Notes under the pieces: model-generated
What the model was told of the DNA's origin: nothing
Database searches by the model: none
What the model saw: the letters and a program-made list of their open reading frames with translations, nothing else
In this document: positions 61,024-64,000 of the stretch, in pieces
How positions within the stretch are numbered: the stretch's first letter is position 1
Layout: each line of letters begins with the position of its first letter
Made by a program: the position numbers and the translations under genes
Origin: Microbacterium testaceum
GTDB taxonomy: Bacteria; Actinomycetota; Actinomycetes; Actinomycetales; Microbacteriaceae
DNA: 64,000 nt
Reading direction: 5' to 3'
Assembly: GCF_001476285.1 (NCBI RefSeq)
Contig: NZ_LDRU01000082.1
Span: 29,742 to 93,741 of the forward strand

Positions 61024-62346
61024 TCAGACCAGGTCGCGCCAGTCCACGACGTCGGTGTCGGTCGTCGGCACCTCGCCCGTCGCGGGAGCGTCGGCGTCGG
61101 ACACCGTGGGCAGTGACATCGTGTCGGTCGGCGGGCCCATGACGGTGGCCTCGTCGCGGCGGTGGCGCAGGACGTCGTCGATGTACGACGACACGACCTC
61201 GGCGAGCGGCACGGACCGGCCGCGCGCCTGCGACATGTACCAGCGGTGCTCGAGAACCTGGTGGAAGACCTCGGCGGGCTCGAGCTTGGCGCGCAGATCG
61301 AAGGGGATCGCCATGACGATCGGCTCGAAGACACGCGTGAGCCACTCGTGGGCGACCATCTCTTCGTCCGACCCCAGTCGTGACACGCGGGCGCGGAACT
61401 CGTCGAGGTCGTTGAGCAGGCGCCGGGCCTGGTTCTCTTCGACGTCGAGTCCGGTCAGGCGGAGCAGTCGTCGCTGGTGATGACCGGCGTCGACGACCTT
61501 CGGCTGGATGGACACGCGGGTGCCGTCGGGCGTCGTGCTCATCGACATCTCGCCGATGTCGAAGCCGAGGGCGTTCAGACGGTGCACGCGCTCGGTGATG
61601 CGCCACGACTCGTCGACGGCGAACGACTCCTTGTCGGTCAGGGCGCCCCACAGCGAGTGGTACGACGAGACGAGACCGTCGGCGATGGCGACGGCATCCA
61701 GTCCGCCCTCCAGACGACCGCCCGCTTCGAGATCCATGATCTCGCCGGCGATGTTCGTTCGCGCGATGTCGAGGTCGTGCGCGCGCTGTCCCGGGCTCAA
61801 GCGGTTGCCGTGGAGCTCGCCGGTCTCGGCGTCGACGAGGTAGGCGGCGAACTCGCCGGCGTCGCGGCGGAAGAGGGTGTTCGACAGCGACACGTCACCC
61901 CAGTAGAACCCGACGTTGTGCAGACGCACCAGGAGGACGGCCAGGGCGTCGACGAGGCGCGTCGCCGTGTGGGGGCGCAGCACCTGCGTGAACAGGGCGC
62001 GGTAGGGGAGCGAGAAGCGCAGGTGCGCGGTGACGAGCGCCGCGGGAAGAGGACGACCCGAGGCGTCGGTGCGTCCCGCGATGACCGCGATCCGATCGAC
62101 GCACGGGGCGTCGAGGCGGTCGAGGTTGCCGAGCATGTCGTACTCGCGGCGCGCCATCTCTTCGGTGGTCTCTTTGATCGCGACCACGCGTCCGGACAGG
62201 TTCGCGAAACGCACGAGGTGGCGGGAGATGCCCTTGGGGAGCGCGACGATGTGGTTGCTCGGCCAGTCGGCGAGACCAGTCGACCAGGGGAGCTGCAGGA
62301 GTCCCGGGTCGACGGCGCTGGCGGTGATGCGGAGGGATTCGGACAC
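61024..62346 (-). CDS. DUF4032 protein with kinase-like N-terminal domain
   Basis: A 440-aa cytoplasmic protein. Residues about 50-200 resemble an atypical protein or sugar kinase: IKETTEEMARREYDML (Lys and Glu), then HNVGFYWGDVSLSNTLF, which matches the HxD...N catalytic loop of the lipopolysaccharide-kinase type, and LVDAETGEL in the place of the DFG motif. The C-terminal half (280-400) is the DUF4032 helical region. It is widespread in Actinobacteria with unknown substrate. It lies 34 bp downstream of the ABC ATPase gene, possibly in one transcript. Confidence 0.82.
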   Translation of the reverse strand: MSESLRITASAVDPGLLQLPWSTGLADWPSNHIVALPKGISRHLVRFANLSGRVVAIKETTEEMARREYDMLGNLDRLDAPCVDRIAVIAGRTDASGRPLPAALVTAHLRFSLPYRALFTQVLRPHTATRLVDALAVLLVRLHNVGFYWGDVSLSNTLFRRDAGEFAAYLVDAETGELHGNRLSPGQRAHDLDIARTNIAGEIMDLEAGGRLEGGLDAVAIADGLVSSYHSLWGALTDKESFAVDESWRITERVHRLNALGFDIGEMSMSTTPDGTRVSIQPKVVDAGHHQRRLLRLTGLDVEENQARRLLNDLDEFRARVSRLGSDEEMVAHEWLTRVFEPIVMAIPFDLRAKLEPAEVFHQVLEHRWYMSQARGRSVPLAEVVSSYIDDVLRHRRDEATVMGPPTDTMSLPTVSDADAPATGEVPTTDTDVVDWRDLV

Positions 62347-62380
62347 GGTGTCTCCGGGGAAAACAGGTGCGGCGCGTCGA

Positions 62381-63484
62381 TCAGGCCGAGGCGATGGCCT
62401 TGTCGGTCAGGCGGTCGCCCGAGGTGGCGTCGAACACGTGCACGTGTCCGGGGACCGGAGCCAGGACGACGGTCTCGCCGGCGTTCGGGTGACGGCGGCC
62501 GTCGACACGGGCGACCAGGTCGGTGCGCTTGCCGTTGATGTCGGTGTGGCCGTAGAGGTAGCCGTCCGCGCCGAGCTCCTCGACGAGGTCGACGACGACC
62601 GACAGGCCGCGGCCGTCGGCCGGAGCGACCTGGATGTCTTCGGGGCGGACACCGATGGTGACCTCCGAGCCGTGCGCCTTGCCGATGACGTCGGCCTCGA
62701 CGGGGACGACCAGGTCACCGAAGCGGACGCCGCCTTCGGCGAGGTCGACCGAGAACAGGTTCATCGCGGGCGAGCCGATGAAGCCGGCGACGAAGACGTT
62801 CTTCGGCTTCTCGTACAGGTCGCGCGGGGTGCCGACCTGCTGGAGCAGGCCGTCCTTGAGCACGGCGATGCGGTCGCCCATGGTGAGCGCCTCGGTCTGG
62901 TCGTGCGTGACGTAGACCGTGGTGACGCCGAGGCGGCGCTGCAGCGACGCGATCTGCGTACGCGTCTGGACACGGAGCTTGGCGTCGAGGTTCGACAGCG
63001 GCTCGTCCATGAGGAACACCTGGGGCTGACGGACGATCGCGCGGCCCATGGCGACACGCTGACGCTGACCACCCGAGAGGGCCTTCGGCTTGCGGGTCAG
63101 GTACTGCTCGAGGTCGAGGAGCTTGGCGGCCTCGAGGACGCGCGCGGCGCGCTCTTCCTTGCCGACGCCTGCGATCTTGAGCGCGAAGCCCATGTTCTCG
63201 GCGACCGTCATGTGGGGGTACAGCGCGTAGTTCTGGAAGACCATGGCGATGTCACGGTCCTTCGGGGGGACGTCGGTGACGTCGCGGTCGCCGATGAGGA
63301 TGCGGCCCGAGTTGACCTCTTCGAGGCCGGCCAGCATGCGGAGCGACGTGGACTTACCGCAACCGGAGGGGCCGACAAGGACGAGGAACTCGCCGTCTCC
63401 CACCTCGAGGTTGAGCTTGTCGACGGCGGCACGGGTGCCACCGGGGTACAGACGGGTTGCGTTGTCAAATGTGACGGACGCCAT
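62381..63484 (-). CDS. Carbohydrate ABC transporter ATPase, MsmK/UgpC type
   Basis: A 367-aa ATPase of the CUT1 class: Walker [11 protein letters not shown]-loop VFQNYALYPHMTV, signature LSGGQRQR, Walker B VFLMDEPLSNLD, His in VTHDQTEAL and a C-terminal TOBE regulatory domain (about 240-365) with VGVRPEDI-like sequence. No permease or binding protein accompanies it, so it is probably the shared ATPase for several sugar importers, as known for MsmK and MsiK. The 211-bp region upstream (63485-63695) holds both divergent promoters; TAGCAT at 63621 is a plus-strand -10 candidate. Confidence 0.92.
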   Translation of the reverse strand: MASVTFDNATRLYPGGTRAAVDKLNLEVGDGEFLVLVGPSGCGKSTSLRMLAGLEEVNSGRILIGDRDVTDVPPKDRDIAMVFQNYALYPHMTVAENMGFALKIAGVGKEERAARVLEAAKLLDLEQYLTRKPKALSGGQRQRVAMGRAIVRQPQVFLMDEPLSNLDAKLRVQTRTQIASLQRRLGVTTVYVTHDQTEALTMGDRIAVLKDGLLQQVGTPRDLYEKPKNVFVAGFIGSPAMNLFSVDLAEGGVRFGDLVVPVEADVIGKAHGSEVTIGVRPEDIQVAPADGRGLSVVVDLVEELGADGYLYGHTDINGKRTDLVARVDGRRHPNAGETVVLAPVPGHVHVFDATSGDRLTDKAIASA

Positions 63485-63695
63485 GTTCTCTTCTCCTTCA
63501 CCGGCAGGTACGTGCCGGACGATCCGTAGTGAATGGAATGAGCGGGGGCGACCCCGCGCGCTCGACGTTGGGCGCAGGGTCAGTATGCCATGCGTCTGGG
63601 CTTTTCTCAGCCAGCCTGGCTAGCATCGATGCTCGTTCGCCCCAACCCGAGCGATCCCCAGATTTGTTGCGGCACCGCCGTGCCCGAGAGGTTCC

Positions 63696-64000
63696 ATGTC
63701 CAACGACCAGTCGCCGAATGTGCCCGCCGAACGCGATCGCCGTGAGGCGGTGCGTGAGAAGGCGCAGCAGGTCAAGGCGCGCCAGGCTCGCCTGCGCGTC
63801 CTTCGCCGCTCGCTGATCGGCGCGGGCGCTGCGGCCGTGGTCGCGGTGGGTGCGGTCGCGGTGACGTACGCGGTGTCGTCCAACGGCTCGCGTCCGCAGG
63901 CTCTTCCTGCCGCGGCCACGGACGACGGTTTCCTGGTCTCGAGCGCGACCGCCTGGGGCCCGACCCGCTCGCGCCCCAGGCGGTCGCGCTCGAGACCAGG
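63696..64000 (+). CDS. Membrane-anchored protein, probably DsbA-like thiol oxidoreductase (N-terminal part)
   Basis: Only the N-terminus is in the window. A charged cytoplasmic stretch (SNDQSPNVPAERDRREAVREK) precedes one membrane helix (about residues 41-62) and the start of an external domain (DDGFLVSSA). This layout matches the membrane-anchored DsbA-family proteins of Microbacteriaceae, but the thioredoxin domain with its CxxC is not visible, so the call rests on the anchor region. GAGAGG lies 4 nt before ATG 63696. The last 23 codons run through a 28-bp inverted repeat and become arginine-rich, so they may not be real. Confidence 0.6.
   Translation, partial: MSNDQSPNVPAERDRREAVREKAQQVKARQARLRVLRRSLIGAGAAAVVAVGAVAVTYAVSSNGSRPQALPAAATDDGFLVSSATAWGPTRSRPRRSRSRP
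63932..64000. repeat. 28-bp perfect inverted repeat at the window end
   Basis: 63932-63959 is the exact reverse complement of 63973-64000, with a 13-nt centre. The left arm continues the coding sequence naturally; the right arm is its mirror and stops exactly at the last base. See findings for the assembly-artifact reading. Confidence 0.9.

Noticed and set aside
1..64000. CRISPR array, insertion sequence or prophage
   Set aside because: No regularly spaced repeats, transposase, integrase or phage structural genes were seen anywhere.

Overview
The window is GC-rich actinobacterial DNA with short spacers, many 4-bp ATGA/GTGA gene overlaps and many GTG starts. Gene content and order (GlnR with a degenerate receiver, SenX3/RegX3, the CarD-IspD-IspF-CysS-RlmB neighbourhood, SigK/RskA next to a fasciclin lipoprotein, YgfZ, DUF4032) point to a member of the Microbacteriaceae, most likely Microbacterium or a close relative. 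The assignment is an inference from gene content, not from a marker phylogeny.

Layout. 1-3.2 kb: the end of an IclR regulator, then pcaIJF, the last two steps of the beta-ketoadipate pathway. 3.3-4.6 kb: three overlapping genes of unknown function. 4.8-18.2 kb: a fructan (probably levan) locus with two LacI regulators, a secreted GH32 enzyme of the levan fructotransferase/levanase type, a dipeptide-type ABC importer and two signal-less GH32 enzymes; palindromic CTAACGCGCGTTAG-like operators sit at both internal promoters. 18.3 kb: tRNA-Lys(UUU). 18.4-21.5 kb: a siderophore ABC transporter (two permeases, one binding lipoprotein) whose 23-bp divergent spacer is filled by an IdeR/DtxR-type iron box. 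21.6-24.0 kb: fasciclin lipoprotein, SigK-type ECF sigma factor and RskA-type anti-sigma factor. 24-25 kb: an unknown gene flanked by four copies of an intergenic hairpin repeat, then a PabC-like aminotransferase.

26-48 kb is rich in phosphate functions: pstSCAB, ppk1, a Nudix/phosphatase protein, phoU, and senX3-regX3 (PhoR/PhoP type). A strong PHO box lies between pstS and a 1312-aa Pls-like synthetase (adenylation, carrier protein, membrane segments, three hexapeptide-type repeats). That synthetase gene is coupled to an M1 metallopeptidase gene and faces a small Sfp-like phosphopantetheinyl transferase encoded at the end of the ppk operon. This looks like a phosphate-responsive locus making a homo-poly-amino-acid or related peptide and is the most interesting system in the window. 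glnR, a 37-aa membrane peptide, a nitrobindin-like protein, YgfZ, a FUSC-type membrane protein, a methyltransferase and gpmA lie in the same stretch.

48-60 kb: the carD-ispDF ... cysS-rlmB housekeeping neighbourhood, interrupted by a seven-gene insert that carries a tsdR-tsdBADC-tsdT-like gamma-resorcylate/resorcinol catabolic cluster with a 32-bp palindromic operator. Its product, 3-oxoadipate, is the substrate of the PcaIJ/PcaF enzymes at the other end of the window, so the two ends encode one complete pathway. 60-64 kb: an NAD(P)-binding protein, DUF4032, a carbohydrate ABC ATPase, and the start of a membrane-anchored (DsbA-like?) protein that runs into a 28-bp perfect inverted repeat ending at the last base, possibly an assembly fold-back.
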